Positions 9,017 to 17,018 of a stretch of 54,093 nt of DNA are shown piece after piece; the stretch's first letter is position 1, and the number at the start of each line of letters is the position of its first letter. The position numbers and the translations under genes are program-made. Origin of the DNA: M3007 sp041736625 (lineage in GTDB: Bacteria; Bacteroidota; Bacteroidia; Chitinophagales; Saprospiraceae); assembly GCA_041736625.1 (NCBI GenBank), contig JBGSTG010000054.1, positions 1 to 54,093 on the forward strand, read 5' to 3'. The notes under the pieces are model-generated. The model was not told the DNA's origin. It was given only the letters and a program-made list of their open reading frames with translations, and searched no databases.

Positions 9017-9805
9017 TTACACCAGATAGCTCACCGGATTGGTGAGTTGCTTCGTGCAATGGAGCGCAAAATTAGGGAATTTTTCGGAAACAATGTCAAA
9101 TAAAAGCGAAATGGTGTACTGTTCGCTTTCATAGTGCCCGACGTCGGCGATGATGAGCTCGCCTTCGGCGTCGAAGAATTCGTGGTACTTGAAGTCGGCC
9201 GTAACGAAGGCGTCGGCTTTTTGGCGCCGGGCCTCGTGCACCAGGAAGCTGCCAGCGCCGCCGCAGACCGCGACGGTTTGCACCGGTCGCCCGCTCCATG
9301 CCGTATGCCGTACGCAGCCCGTTTGCATGCGCTGTTTGACGAAGCGCAGGAAGTCCCTTTCGTCCATCGGTTCCGGCAGGCGCCCAATCAGGCCGGCTCC
9401 GGTGTCGGTGGCGCCGGGCCTGGGCAACAGGATGCGGGTTTCGGTCAGGTCGAGTTGTTGAGCGATGCGCGCATTTACGCCGCGGGCATGCACATTATCG
9501 AGGTTGGTGTGTATGGCGTACACGGCGATGTTGTTCCGCAAGGCCAGCATGACGGTGCGCTCCACGTAGTTTTTTCCGTTGAGCTGTTTGAGTCCGCGAA
9601 AAATGATGGGGTGGTGCGCCACGATCAGGTTGCAACCCAGGTCGGCGGCCTCCTGAACGACGCTTTCGGTGGAATCGAGACAAAACAGCACCCCGGTGAG
9701 GGGCGTATCGGGGCTGCCAATCAGCAAACCGGCATTGTCGTAGCTTTCCTGAAGGGAGGGCGGAGCAACCGTCTCGAGCGCTTCGATGACGTTTTGTATC
9801 AACAT
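9017..9805 (-). CDS. Nif3-like dinuclear metal centre protein (YbgI/DUF34)
   Basis: 262 residues, the short form of the family without the inserted central domain. Visible metal-ligand motifs: VAHHPIIF near residue 65, AIHTNLDN near 103, and DVGHYESEQ near 225 (His and Glu). Family members form ring hexamers with a di-metal site in each subunit and have been connected with GTP cyclohydrolase-like chemistry, but the physiological reaction is not settled. The start ATG at 9805 (MLIQNVIEALE) matches the usual family beginning; 14 upstream codons are open but unlikely. It probably heads an operon with the zinc-ribbon gene. Confidence 0.92.
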   Translation of the reverse strand: MLIQNVIEALETVAPPSLQESYDNAGLLIGSPDTPLTGVLFCLDSTESVVQEAADLGCNLIVAHHPIIFRGLKQLNGKNYVERTVMLALRNNIAVYAIHTNLDNVHARGVNARIAQQLDLTETRILLPRPGATDTGAGLIGRLPEPMDERDFLRFVKQRMQTGCVRHTAWSGRPVQTVAVCGGAGSFLVHEARRQKADAFVTADFKYHEFFDAEGELIIADVGHYESEQYTISLLFDIVSEKFPNFALHCTKQLTNPVSYLV

Positions 9806-9864
9806 AGGGTGTTTATAATGCGTTAAACTTGACCGGGCAGGAAACAAATAAACGAAGATGGATG

Positions 9865-9872
9865 TAACTTTG
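9865..9872 (+). promoter_or_regulatory. Candidate -7 element for tatA
   Basis: TAACTTTG matches the Bacteroidota TAnnTTTG element and lies about 80 bp before the tatA start. No clear TTTG is found at the usual distance upstream, so support is moderate. Confidence 0.4.
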
Positions 9873-9951
9873 TTGGCTTGATCCGGTCAAACAAAACACT
9901 TGATGCGACTGCATGCGCGTTTTGTTTGTTTCATCCTAAAATTGATTCGCA

Positions 9952-10185
9952 ATGATATCCATTTTGCTTTTTTTGGGCAACATCGGCACCTCCGAGCTGA
10001 TCCTCATTTTTTTGCTCATGTTGTTGTTGTTTGGCGGCAGCAAAATTCCTGAACTGATGCGCGGCCTGGGTCGCGGCATTCGGGAGTTCAACAGCGCCAA
10101 AAATTCGGTGGAAGATGAGATCCGCCAGGGTATGCGCGAGGCGGAAAAACGCCCGCTGGAGCCCCGTGAGGCAGAAAAGAAATAG
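9952..10185 (+). CDS. tatA: Twin-arginine translocase subunit TatA/TatE
   Basis: 77 residues: a short N-terminal membrane helix (about 9-28, with Phe-Gly-Gly at its end), then the amphipathic helix GSKIPELMRGLGRGIREF, and a charged, disordered C-terminal tail. This is the classic TatA layout; TatA multimers form the pore that passes folded proteins across the inner membrane with TatC. No tatC is present in the window. The gene stands alone and converges with the protease operon, its stop lying only 8 bp from the next stop, with no obvious terminator between. Confidence 0.93.
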   Translation: MISILLFLGNIGTSELILIFLLMLLLFGGSKIPELMRGLGRGIREFNSAKNSVEDEIRQGMREAEKRPLEPREAEKK

Positions 10186-10193
10186 GCGCTTTT

Positions 10194-11276
10194 TCAGACG
10201 GGTTTCCACCCGGCGCCATATTGCTCTACCAGAATGTTGTCGTACTCATCCGCCCGTTCGAACAGGTTTTGAAACAGCGCCTGTCCCGTATCTTCGTTCA
10301 GGTAGCGGTCGTAGACCAGCAGTGACAGCAATATGTCCTGGCCGTTTACGCTGAAGGTGAGCGCCTGGTTTTTGAAATTTTCGCGCAACAGAAATTCGTA
10401 CAGCGGCTTGATGTTTTCCTGGGGCAGCCGGCAAAGCACGGCATCGGCGGTGATCAGCCCGGTTTTTTCGTGGTAGGCTACCACAATCCGGGCGCTGCCC
10501 TGCTTGATTTCCCAGGCGTTGGGGCCGCTGCGGCTGAGCTCCACGGGGTGTCCTATGCGTCCGATGATGCGCTCCATGGTGGCCGCCACGCCCGAAGGCT
10601 GGTACTCTTCCACGGCGCCGGGCAATTGCACCCGGTTGCCGCAGATGGCGCAATGCTCGCCGCTGACCGTTTCGGCCGTGACCACGTTGGAGCAGGCGAT
10701 GCAGCGGGCAGCGTTGGTTTTGCCCTTTTCGATGAACTCGCGAATGCACTGGTCGACGAAGTTCACCGGGAGGGAGAACCCGGTGTTGTCGCCGTTTTGA
10801 ATGATGAACGTATTGACCCCGACTACCTCCCCGTCGTCGTTAACCAGGGGGCCGCCGCTGTTTCCGGGGTTGAGTGCGGCGTCGATGTGCAGGTAGGGGA
10901 TGCCGTTCATCAGCTCCCGGGTGTTGGATACGATGCCGCTTTTTACCGACAGTTTGAGTCCGAACGGATGGCCGATGGCGGTCACCGGGTCGCGCTCCCG
11001 CAGGTTTTTACCCAGGCCGAGGCGGACGACGGGCATGTCGTCGGCTTCGGAGGGGCCCTGTAAAAAGGCGAGGTCGTATTTTTTATCCACGTACACAACG
11101 GTGGCGAGTTGCTTGGGGAAGCGGGCGCCTTCGATGATGGCGCGCCGGCAGCCGTCTACAACGTGTTGGTTGGTGATGATGAAGCCGGCCGATTTCAGGA
11201 AAAAACCCGTTCCGGTGCTGTATGGCGTAGCGATCTGGATGATGATGTTCCGGTAGGTATCGACAAAGTCGCGCAT
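10194..11276 (-). CDS. Trypsin-like serine protease with zinc ribbon and possible chaperone-like C-terminal domain
   Basis: 360 residues. Residues 1-185 form a trypsin-like (HtrA/DegP-type) protease domain with complete triad: His38 in TNQHVV, Asp68 in KYDLAFL, Ser140 in NPGNSGGP. There is no signal peptide and no PDZ domain. A zinc ribbon follows (C192xxC195 and C209xxC212), and the last 130 residues resemble the YbjN/CesT-like alpha-beta fold; this last point is a judgement from sequence pattern. The protein is therefore probably cytoplasmic, unusual for this protease fold. The ATG at 11276 is preferred over the ATG at 11330, which would overlap the upstream gene. It starts 5 bp after the stop of its partner gene. 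Confidence 0.85.
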   Translation of the reverse strand: MRDFVDTYRNIIIQIATPYSTGTGFFLKSAGFIITNQHVVDGCRRAIIEGARFPKQLATVVYVDKKYDLAFLQGPSEADDMPVVRLGLGKNLRERDPVTAIGHPFGLKLSVKSGIVSNTRELMNGIPYLHIDAALNPGNSGGPLVNDDGEVVGVNTFIIQNGDNTGFSLPVNFVDQCIREFIEKGKTNAARCIACSNVVTAETVSGEHCAICGNRVQLPGAVEEYQPSGVAATMERIIGRIGHPVELSRSGPNAWEIKQGSARIVVAYHEKTGLITADAVLCRLPQENIKPLYEFLLRENFKNQALTFSVNGQDILLSLLVYDRYLNEDTGQALFQNLFERADEYDNILVEQYGAGWKPV

Positions 11277-11281
11277 ACAAT

Positions 11282-12601
11282 TCAGGACAGTTTGAGGTTT
11301 TTGATCATTTCGAGGTGGCTTTTTGCCCACAGGGGCAGGCTTCTGAAGTTCAGCGACTGGAGGTTGGGTTTCAGTTGGGGAAAATCGGCGGCATAGCGGT
11401 CAGCAATTTCGTTTACGGCCTGGACGATTGGTTTTTTCAGCGGCACGCCGGCCCCGTCGGTAAACGATCCGGCGAAGCCGATGTTCCGGAAAAAGTCGGC
11501 CTCGGTGACGCGAAAGAACAAATGGAACAGTTCGCGATCGGGCTGGGGTGGTGAAAAATGAAACATCGCGTACCCGGCGATGTACCGGGGAATGCCGAGC
11601 GCGAGTTCGTTGTTTCCTTGTTGGAGGTGCCAGTCCATGTTGGGCAGTTCTTGTTCGATGAGGCTGGCGACGCGCTCGTGGTTGACCGGCGGGTTCACGC
11701 CGAAGGTGCTGATGGTGCGGTAGAGTTCTTGCAGCACGAGTTCGCGCGGGCGTTCGAGTATTTTTCGGATATCGCGGGTGAGCAGGTCGATTTTTTGGCG
11801 GGTGTTGCGTTCCCCTTTGGTGAAATATATGGTGTGCATGCCTTCCAGCAGGTCCATTACGAAACCTTCCGGCCGCACCAGGTAGTCCACCCGGTAAGCG
11901 GTTCCGAGCATGTGATAGGCGTACCCGCCGGGGTATTGGTTGGGGTCGGGTTTGCCTTTCGTCAGCAATTCCAGCGTTTCTTCGAAGGCGCGCACCATAA
12001 ATGCGTACTTTATGTTTTTTTCGTTTTCCGGAATATCGATGTGCAGGGTCGTATCCGTTCGTTTGAGGGAGGCAAACTCTTCGAAGAGCAGGTCGTCTTG
12101 TTTGTCGGCGTGAATAGACAATTCGCGCAGGGCGTGCAGCAGTTTAAGCGGGGAGCCGTCGGTGGTGGCACTATCGAACACGATGCACAGTTCATTGTGT
12201 GGGCTCAGGGCATACCGGCTGAACTTGAGCACGTAATTGTGCTCAACCAGCCTGCGGAGGAAACCCACGTCGAGGTTGTCGGCGTGGGCCAATTTGCTCA
12301 CAACCTGTACGTGGCTGGGGGTTGCGGTGCCTTTTATCCGTCGGGATCCCTGTACAAACTCGAAATCCACTTGCCCCGGGCTGTCCACCCAGCGCACGTT
12401 ATCGAGCCGGTCGTCGCGCAGGTAGCGAAAAAATTCCCGATAGGCTTTCAGGTACTGCCCCGCTTCGAATAATTCCAGTGAATTGTCCCAGGCGGTGAGT
12501 TGAGCGGGACTCTTATGGGCGTCGGTGTAACGTCCAAAGGAGATGTTCGGCTGCGGAGCATGCTTGCTGCGGGTGGTAAAAAGGCTGCGCCAAAATTTCA
12601 T
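11282..12601 (-). CDS. Hypothetical protein, operon partner of the trypsin-like protease
   Basis: 439 residues, no signal peptide, no membrane helix. I do not recognise a named family. The stretch at about residues 80-150 (GSRRIKGTATPSHVQVVSKL, then LKFSRYALSPHNELCIVFDS) has the alternating pattern of a YbjN/CesT-like fold, comparable to the C-terminal domain of the downstream protease; this is weak evidence. The rest looks mainly helical. Because its stop lies 5 bp before the protease start, the two proteins are almost certainly co-expressed and may act together, for example as adaptor or substrate and protease. The ATG at 12601 follows a short divergent gap of 60 bp to the GSCFA gene. Confidence 0.75.
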   Translation of the reverse strand: MKFWRSLFTTRSKHAPQPNISFGRYTDAHKSPAQLTAWDNSLELFEAGQYLKAYREFFRYLRDDRLDNVRWVDSPGQVDFEFVQGSRRIKGTATPSHVQVVSKLAHADNLDVGFLRRLVEHNYVLKFSRYALSPHNELCIVFDSATTDGSPLKLLHALRELSIHADKQDDLLFEEFASLKRTDTTLHIDIPENEKNIKYAFMVRAFEETLELLTKGKPDPNQYPGGYAYHMLGTAYRVDYLVRPEGFVMDLLEGMHTIYFTKGERNTRQKIDLLTRDIRKILERPRELVLQELYRTISTFGVNPPVNHERVASLIEQELPNMDWHLQQGNNELALGIPRYIAGYAMFHFSPPQPDRELFHLFFRVTEADFFRNIGFAGSFTDGAGVPLKKPIVQAVNEIADRYAADFPQLKPNLQSLNFRSLPLWAKSHLEMIKNLKLS

Positions 12602-12661
12602 TTTTCCTGTGTGGGGTAAAACTGCGGTAAAAATAGCAAGTTTGCCCTGTAAAGCAAGCGC

Positions 12662-13654
12662 ATGGAAACCTTTAGAACAACAATGCCGCCCCCAGACGCG
12701 CCTTTCAGGCTAACGCACGGCGATCACCTGGCGTTGATCGGCTCTTGTTTCACCGAACACCTGGGCGATCGATTGGGGCGGGCCAAATTCCACACGCTGA
12801 TCAACCCTAACGGCATCGTGTACAACCCGGTGTCCATTGGGCAATGCATCGGCCGGGCGCTGGCGCCTGAGCCTTACACCCGCGAAGCCTTGTTTCTGCT
12901 GAACGACCTTTGGCACTCCTGGGATCACCACGGCCATTTATCGGCGCCGGCAGCAGCGGAAACGCTGCGTCGCATACAACACGCCTTTGACGAAGCGCGC
13001 ACGGCGCTCACCGGCCACTGCACCTGCCTGATGATCACCCTGGGAACCGCCCAGGTGCACCGGTTGGCCGAAACCGGGCAGGTGGTGGCCAACAACCACA
13101 AGGCGCCGGCCACGTGGTTCACCCAGCACCGGCTGGCGGTGCGCGAGGTGGTCGACGCGCTGGCGCCGGCGCTGGAAACCCTCACGCGCCTGCGGCCGGG
13201 GCTGCGCGTGGTGCTCACCGTGTCGCCCGTGCGGCACCTCCGACTGGGCATGGTTGAAAACCAACGGAGCAAGGCTGCGCTGGTGCTGGCCTGCGCCGAA
13301 CTGGAACGGCTGTTCCCCAACGCCTGGTACTTTCCGGCGTATGAGCTGATGCTCGACGACCTGCGCGACTACCGGTTCTACACCCCCGATATGTTGCACC
13401 CTTCCCAAACAGCCACGCAGTATATTTGGGATTATTTTTGCCGCACGTTCTTTAGCGAAAGCACCGTTCGTTTGGTACACCGCCTGGAAAAACTGCACCT
13501 GGCCGCTGCGCACCGGCCTTTTAACCCCGAAACACCCGCCCACCAAAAGTTTTGCCTCGAACGCCTGGCCGAGATAGCGGACATCGGCGCACAGCACCCC
13601 GATATTGACCTGTCCGAAGAAAAACATCATTTTGAACAACTTTTGAACCCATGA
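12662..13654 (+). CDS. GSCFA-family protein
   Basis: 330 residues. The family signature is visible near the N terminus (IGSCFTEHLGDRL, then NPNGIVYNPVSI), together with a central TLGTAQVH and the C-terminal FYTPDMLHPSQTATQYIWDYF with the His expected from SGNH-like hydrolases. GSCFA proteins are related to the SGNH/GDSL esterase fold but the substrate is not established. No signal peptide is seen. Translation is coupled to the following SDR gene through an ATGA overlap, so both enzymes may serve one pathway. The ATG at 12662 is the only start that keeps the conserved N terminus. Confidence 0.92.
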   Translation: METFRTTMPPPDAPFRLTHGDHLALIGSCFTEHLGDRLGRAKFHTLINPNGIVYNPVSIGQCIGRALAPEPYTREALFLLNDLWHSWDHHGHLSAPAAAETLRRIQHAFDEARTALTGHCTCLMITLGTAQVHRLAETGQVVANNHKAPATWFTQHRLAVREVVDALAPALETLTRLRPGLRVVLTVSPVRHLRLGMVENQRSKAALVLACAELERLFPNAWYFPAYELMLDDLRDYRFYTPDMLHPSQTATQYIWDYFCRTFFSESTVRLVHRLEKLHLAAAHRPFNPETPAHQKFCLERLAEIADIGAQHPDIDLSEEKHHFEQLLNP

Positions 13655-14427
13655 ACATCGATCTGACCGGAAAAACCGCCTTGGTAGGCGGCGCCGGGGC
13701 CGGCATAGGCCGCGCAGTGGCACATGAACTGGCGGCGCTGGGTGCGCGTGTCGTGCTGGTAGCCCGTACGGAAAGTCGCCTGCAGGAGGCCACGCTTGCC
13801 CTGCCAGGCTCCGGACACCGTTATATAGTGGCAGATTTTGCCGACACGGCGGACCTGCTGCCCAAAGTGCAGGATCTCCTCGCACAGTTTCCCGTCCACA
13901 TCCTGGTGAACAACACCGGCGGCCCTCCGGGTGGACCGATCGTGGACGCGAGCGTGGAGGCCTTTTTGCAGGCCTACAACAACCATCTTGTGTGCAACCA
14001 TTTGCTGGCGCAGGCCGTATTGCCCGGCATGAAGGCCGCCGGTTACGGGCGAATTGTCAACGTGATCAGCACCTCGGTCAAAGAGCCGCTGGACAACCTG
14101 GGCGTGTCGAACACCACCCGCTGGGCGGTGGCCGGTTGGGCCAAAACCTGGGCCGGCGAAGTGGGCCAATACGGCATCACCGTCAACAATGTGTTGCCCG
14201 GATACACCAATACAGGGCGCCTGCAGGAGATCATCGACAAGCGCGCCCAGGCGATGGGCTTGCAACCCGGGCAGGTCGCCGACCAGTTCAGGCAACACGT
14301 GCCGTTGCGCCGCTTCGCCGAACCCCGGGAAGTAGCGGCAGCCGTGGCCTTCCTGGCCAGTCCGGCAGCCGGTTACATCAACGGGGTGAATCTGCCGGTT
14401 GACGGCGGGCGCACAAAGAGCCTGTGA
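13651..14427 (+). CDS. SDR-family oxidoreductase with atypical active site
   Basis: 258 residues with a clear Rossmann nucleotide-binding motif (GGAGAGIG, 13-20), an NNTG motif (87-90) and the C-terminal GYINGVNLPVDGG of classical short-chain dehydrogenases. The catalytic triad is altered: Ser140 is present, but the positions 13 and 17 residues later, normally Tyr and Lys, are Ser153 and Arg157 (SNTTR). Thus the usual acid/base Tyr is missing, and the protein may have a changed reaction or a binding role. Atypical members of this kind are often labelled 3-oxoacyl-ACP reductase-like. It overlaps the GSCFA gene by 4 bp. Confidence 0.88.
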   Translation: MNIDLTGKTALVGGAGAGIGRAVAHELAALGARVVLVARTESRLQEATLALPGSGHRYIVADFADTADLLPKVQDLLAQFPVHILVNNTGGPPGGPIVDASVEAFLQAYNNHLVCNHLLAQAVLPGMKAAGYGRIVNVISTSVKEPLDNLGVSNTTRWAVAGWAKTWAGEVGQYGITVNNVLPGYTNTGRLQEIIDKRAQAMGLQPGQVADQFRQHVPLRRFAEPREVAAAVAFLASPAAGYINGVNLPVDGGRTKSL

Positions 14428-14461
14428 TCCGAAAACCGGGCAAATTCCTTTGTGCAAATCA

Positions 14462-14493
14462 TTTGTAAGTTTCAAAAAAAGACGGTATCTTTG
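14462..14493 (+). promoter_or_regulatory. Bacteroidota-type promoter of the rpsF operon
   Basis: TTTG (14462-14465), 20 bp, then TATCTTTG (14486-14493): a near-perfect fit to the TTTG / TAnnTTTG consensus. The expected transcript start lies about 40 bp before the rpsF ATG. Confidence 0.82.
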
Positions 14494-14541
14494 CGTCCGC
14501 TTTTAAAAACGTTCTTTTTTTCTTTTCACATTTGACTGATA

Positions 14542-14973
14542 ATGAGACATTACGAAGTCACCTTCATCGCAGATCCAGTGCTGTCGGGCGATGAAGTCAA
14601 ATCGACAGCAGAAGCCATCCAATCGGAACTCAAAGGTTTTGGCGCTACGATTGTAGCGGTGGATGAAATGGGGTTACGTCCACTGGCGTACCAGATTAAC
14701 AAGCGTTCCTCCGGGGTTTATTTTTGCGTGGAGTTTGCCGCGCTGGCGACCGACTGGCTGGGCAAGTTCGAGTTGAACATGAAGCGCGACGAGCGCATTC
14801 TCCGTTTTCTGACGGTCAAGCTCGACAAGTACGGCATCAAGTTCAACGACGACAAGCGCAACGGCCGCATCGGCAAGCGCAAGGTAGACGCTCAACCGGT
14901 GGATGCAGCGGCTGTGCCCGCCGCCGTTCCGGCCCCTGGCGTTGTTGACCTGGACGCAACGCCTGAAGTGTAA
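14542..14973 (+). CDS. rpsF: 30S ribosomal protein S6
   Basis: 143 residues; begins MRHYEVTFIADPVLS and contains the conserved LAYQINKRSSGVYF and FELNMKRDERILRFLTVK segments of S6, which binds 16S rRNA with S18 in the platform of the small subunit. The C terminus carries a roughly 30-residue Ala/Pro/Val-rich extension beyond the core, common in this phylum. It is the first gene of the rpsF-rpsR-rplI operon; ssb, found between rpsF and rpsR in many other bacteria, is absent here. Confidence 0.97.
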   Translation: MRHYEVTFIADPVLSGDEVKSTAEAIQSELKGFGATIVAVDEMGLRPLAYQINKRSSGVYFCVEFAALATDWLGKFELNMKRDERILRFLTVKLDKYGIKFNDDKRNGRIGKRKVDAQPVDAAAVPAAVPAPGVVDLDATPEV

Positions 14974-15012
14974 CCTTTCATTTCCCCACCTTTCAACTCC
15001 ACAACACGACAT

Positions 15013-15282
15013 ATGGCTGCTACTCGCGAAGATGTTAAATTCCTGAGCAACCCTAAAATCGGTCTCAAGCGCAAGAAATACTGCCGCTTCCGCAAGTTCG
15101 GAATCAAATACATCGATTACAAGGATTCCGACTTTCTGCTCCAGTTCATCAATGAACAGGGCAAGCTGCTGCCCCGCCGGATCACCGGCAACAGCCTCAA
15201 ATACCAGCGCCGCGTGGCTACGGCTGTGAAGCGCGCCCGCCACCTGGGCATGTTGCCCTATGTGGCCGACCTCATGAAGTAA
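15013..15282 (+). CDS. rpsR: 30S ribosomal protein S18
   Basis: 89 residues. The core IKYIDYKDSDFLLQFI followed by GKLLPRRITGNSLKYQRRV and AVKRARHLGMLPYV is diagnostic of S18, the S6 partner in the small subunit. It is the second gene of the operon, 39 bp after rpsF and 34 bp before rplI. The N-terminal extension is short and basic. Confidence 0.97.
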   Translation: MAATREDVKFLSNPKIGLKRKKYCRFRKFGIKYIDYKDSDFLLQFINEQGKLLPRRITGNSLKYQRRVATAVKRARHLGMLPYVADLMK

Positions 15283-15316
15283 TTATTTTTCAACAGCACA
15301 ACTGAACGCAACAGTC

Positions 15317-15772
15317 ATGGAAGTCATTCTTCTCGACCATATTGAAAAGGTGGGCGCCAAGCACGAAATCGTCAAAGTACGCGATGGATACGGGCGCAAC
15401 TACCTCATCCCCCAGGGATTGGCCATTGTGGCCAACAAGTCCAACCTCGCCCAGCTCGAGGGCATGCGCAAGCAGGCCGCCAAAAAGGAAGAAGCCGTGG
15501 TGGCTTCCCTCCGCGAGGTAGCCGGCAAACTGCAAGGGATTGCCCTCAAAATTACCGCTAAAGCGGGCGACAGCGGTCGACTTTTCGGCTCCGTTACCGC
15601 CAACCACATTATCGATGCGTTAAAGGCGCGCGGTGTGGAAGTCGAAAAACGCATCGTCGACATGCCCGACGAGGTAAAGGAGCTGGGTCGTTACACGGCC
15701 GTGATCAAATTCCACCCCCAGGTGGTCGTCGATTTGCCGTTTGAAGTCGTTTCCGAAGAGGAAGGCGATTAG
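15317..15772 (+). CDS. rplI: 50S ribosomal protein L9
   Basis: 151 residues: N-terminal domain with the L9 signature (VILLDHIEKVGAKHEIVKV, DGYGRNYLIPQGLA), a long connecting helix rich in Lys, Glu and Ala, and a C-terminal domain with DSGRLFGSVT and IVDMPDEVKELGRYT. L9 binds 23S rRNA near the L1 stalk and helps hold the reading frame. Last gene of the operon, followed by a hairpin terminator. Confidence 0.97.
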   Translation: MEVILLDHIEKVGAKHEIVKVRDGYGRNYLIPQGLAIVANKSNLAQLEGMRKQAAKKEEAVVASLREVAGKLQGIALKITAKAGDSGRLFGSVTANHIIDALKARGVEVEKRIVDMPDEVKELGRYTAVIKFHPQVVVDLPFEVVSEEEGD

Positions 15773-15808
15773 GACGAAATAATTGAAATAGCCAAGGCGC
15801 CCGGTACA

Positions 15809-15844
15809 AAGGGGGAATGCACGTGGATACGCGCATTCCCCCTT
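15809..15844 (+). terminator. Hairpin terminator after rplI
   Basis: A 12-bp stem AAGGGGGAATGC (15809-15820) pairs perfectly with 15833-15844, with a 12-base loop that can itself form three pairs. It sits between the convergent rplI and prfB genes and may serve both, although neither side has a long T-run. Confidence 0.7.
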
Positions 15845-15856
15845 GACCTTTTGTGC

Positions 15857-16970
15857 TCAATCGTCGTCGTCGTCCACCACGTTGCCCACCGGATTGCGGT
15901 GCCACATCAGGTACGCTTTCAGGAACCCGTCGAGGTCGCCGTCGAGCACAGCGTCGGGGTTGTGGACTTTATGGCCGGAGCGCAGGTCTTTGACCCACCG
16001 ATCGTCGAGCACGTACGAGCGGATTTGGCTCCCCCATTCGATTTTGCTTTTTCCAGCCTCAATCTTGTCCTTTTCCTCCTGCCTTTTGCGCAGCTCCAGT
16101 TGGTAGAGGCGGCTTTTCAGCATTTGCATCGCGCGGTCGCGGTTTTGGTGCTGGCTTCTTTCGGCCTGGCATTCCGCCACCAACCCGGAGGGCAAGTGAC
16201 GCAGTCGCACGGCCGATTCCGTCCGGTTTACGTGTTGGCCGCCGGCGCCTGAAGCGCGAAACACGTCCATTTCGATGTCGGCCGGGTTGATTTTTATCTC
16301 GATTTCGTCGTCTATCATCGGATACACGTACACCGAGGCGAAGGACGTCTGGCGTTTGCCCTGGGCGTTAAAAGGACTGATGCGCACCAGCCGGTGCACG
16401 CCGTTTTCGCCTTTCAGCCACCCGTACGCGTAATCGCCGACCAATTCGATGCTGGCCGACTTGATGCCGGCCACCTCACCCTCCTGCTCGAACAGCTCAT
16501 TGACCTTGAAGCCCGCGCGTTCGGCCCACATTCTGTACATCCGCAGGAGCATGGCCGCCCAATCGCAGGCTTCGGTTCCACCCGCGCCTGCGTTGATGGT
16601 CATGACGGCCGACAATTCGTCTTCCTTTTGGTTGAGCGTACCCCGGAACTCGGCGTCTTCGAGGATTTCATTGGCCCGGGCGTATTGCGCGTCGACTTCC
16701 TCTTCGGTTGCAGACCCTTCTTTCTGAAATTCAAACAACCCTTCGAGGTCGTCTACCTCGCGGGCAAGGGCATGGTATGCGTCGATCCATTTTTTGTTGA
16801 CACCCAGCTTGCGCTGGATGCCCTGGGCCCGCTTGGGGTCATTCCAGAAGTCTGGGTCGAGGGTTCGGGCGGTCAGGTCTTCTATCTCGTGGAGTCGGTT
16901 ATCCACGTCAAAGATACCCCCTAAGGACCGCCAGCTTCTGCTTCAACTCTTTGAGTTGTTCGATTGTCAT
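15857..16970 (-). CDS. prfB: Peptide chain release factor 2, with programmed +1 frameshift
   Basis: Release factor 2 recognises UGA and UAA stop codons and triggers peptide release. Both hallmarks are present: the SPF tripeptide (RISPFNAQGKR) for stop-codon recognition and the GGQ loop (GAGGQHVNRTES). The long frame (15857-16909) lacks a good start; instead a 20-codon frame begins at the ATG at 16970 (MTIEQLKELKQKL...) and ends at CTT TGA C (16907-16913), preceded by an internal Shine-Dalgarno-like AGGGGG. Slipping +1 at CTT joins the frames, giving about 370 residues, close to the family length. This is the conserved autoregulatory frameshift: low RF2 favours the shift. The C-terminal tail is unusually Asp-rich. 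Confidence 0.95.
16907..16922 (-). promoter_or_regulatory. Programmed +1 frameshift site of prfB
   Basis: On the minus strand: AGG GGG TAT CTT TGA C. The AGGGGG element (16917-16922) pairs with 16S rRNA, the slippery CTT is at 16911-16913 and the in-frame UGA at 16908-16910, followed by C, a weak termination context. The layout equals the well-studied RF2 site, although ordinary gene starts in this genome show few Shine-Dalgarno sequences. Confidence 0.93.
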
Positions 16971-17018
16971 TGCTGGAAACGGATAAATTTTGATGTAAGT
17001 GAATGTGCGGGTGGTGCA

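Noticed and set aside
15857..16906. prfB starting at the GTG at 16906
   Set aside because: The upstream 20-codon frame with CTT TGA C and AGGGGG gives the conserved programmed frameshift and normal N terminus.
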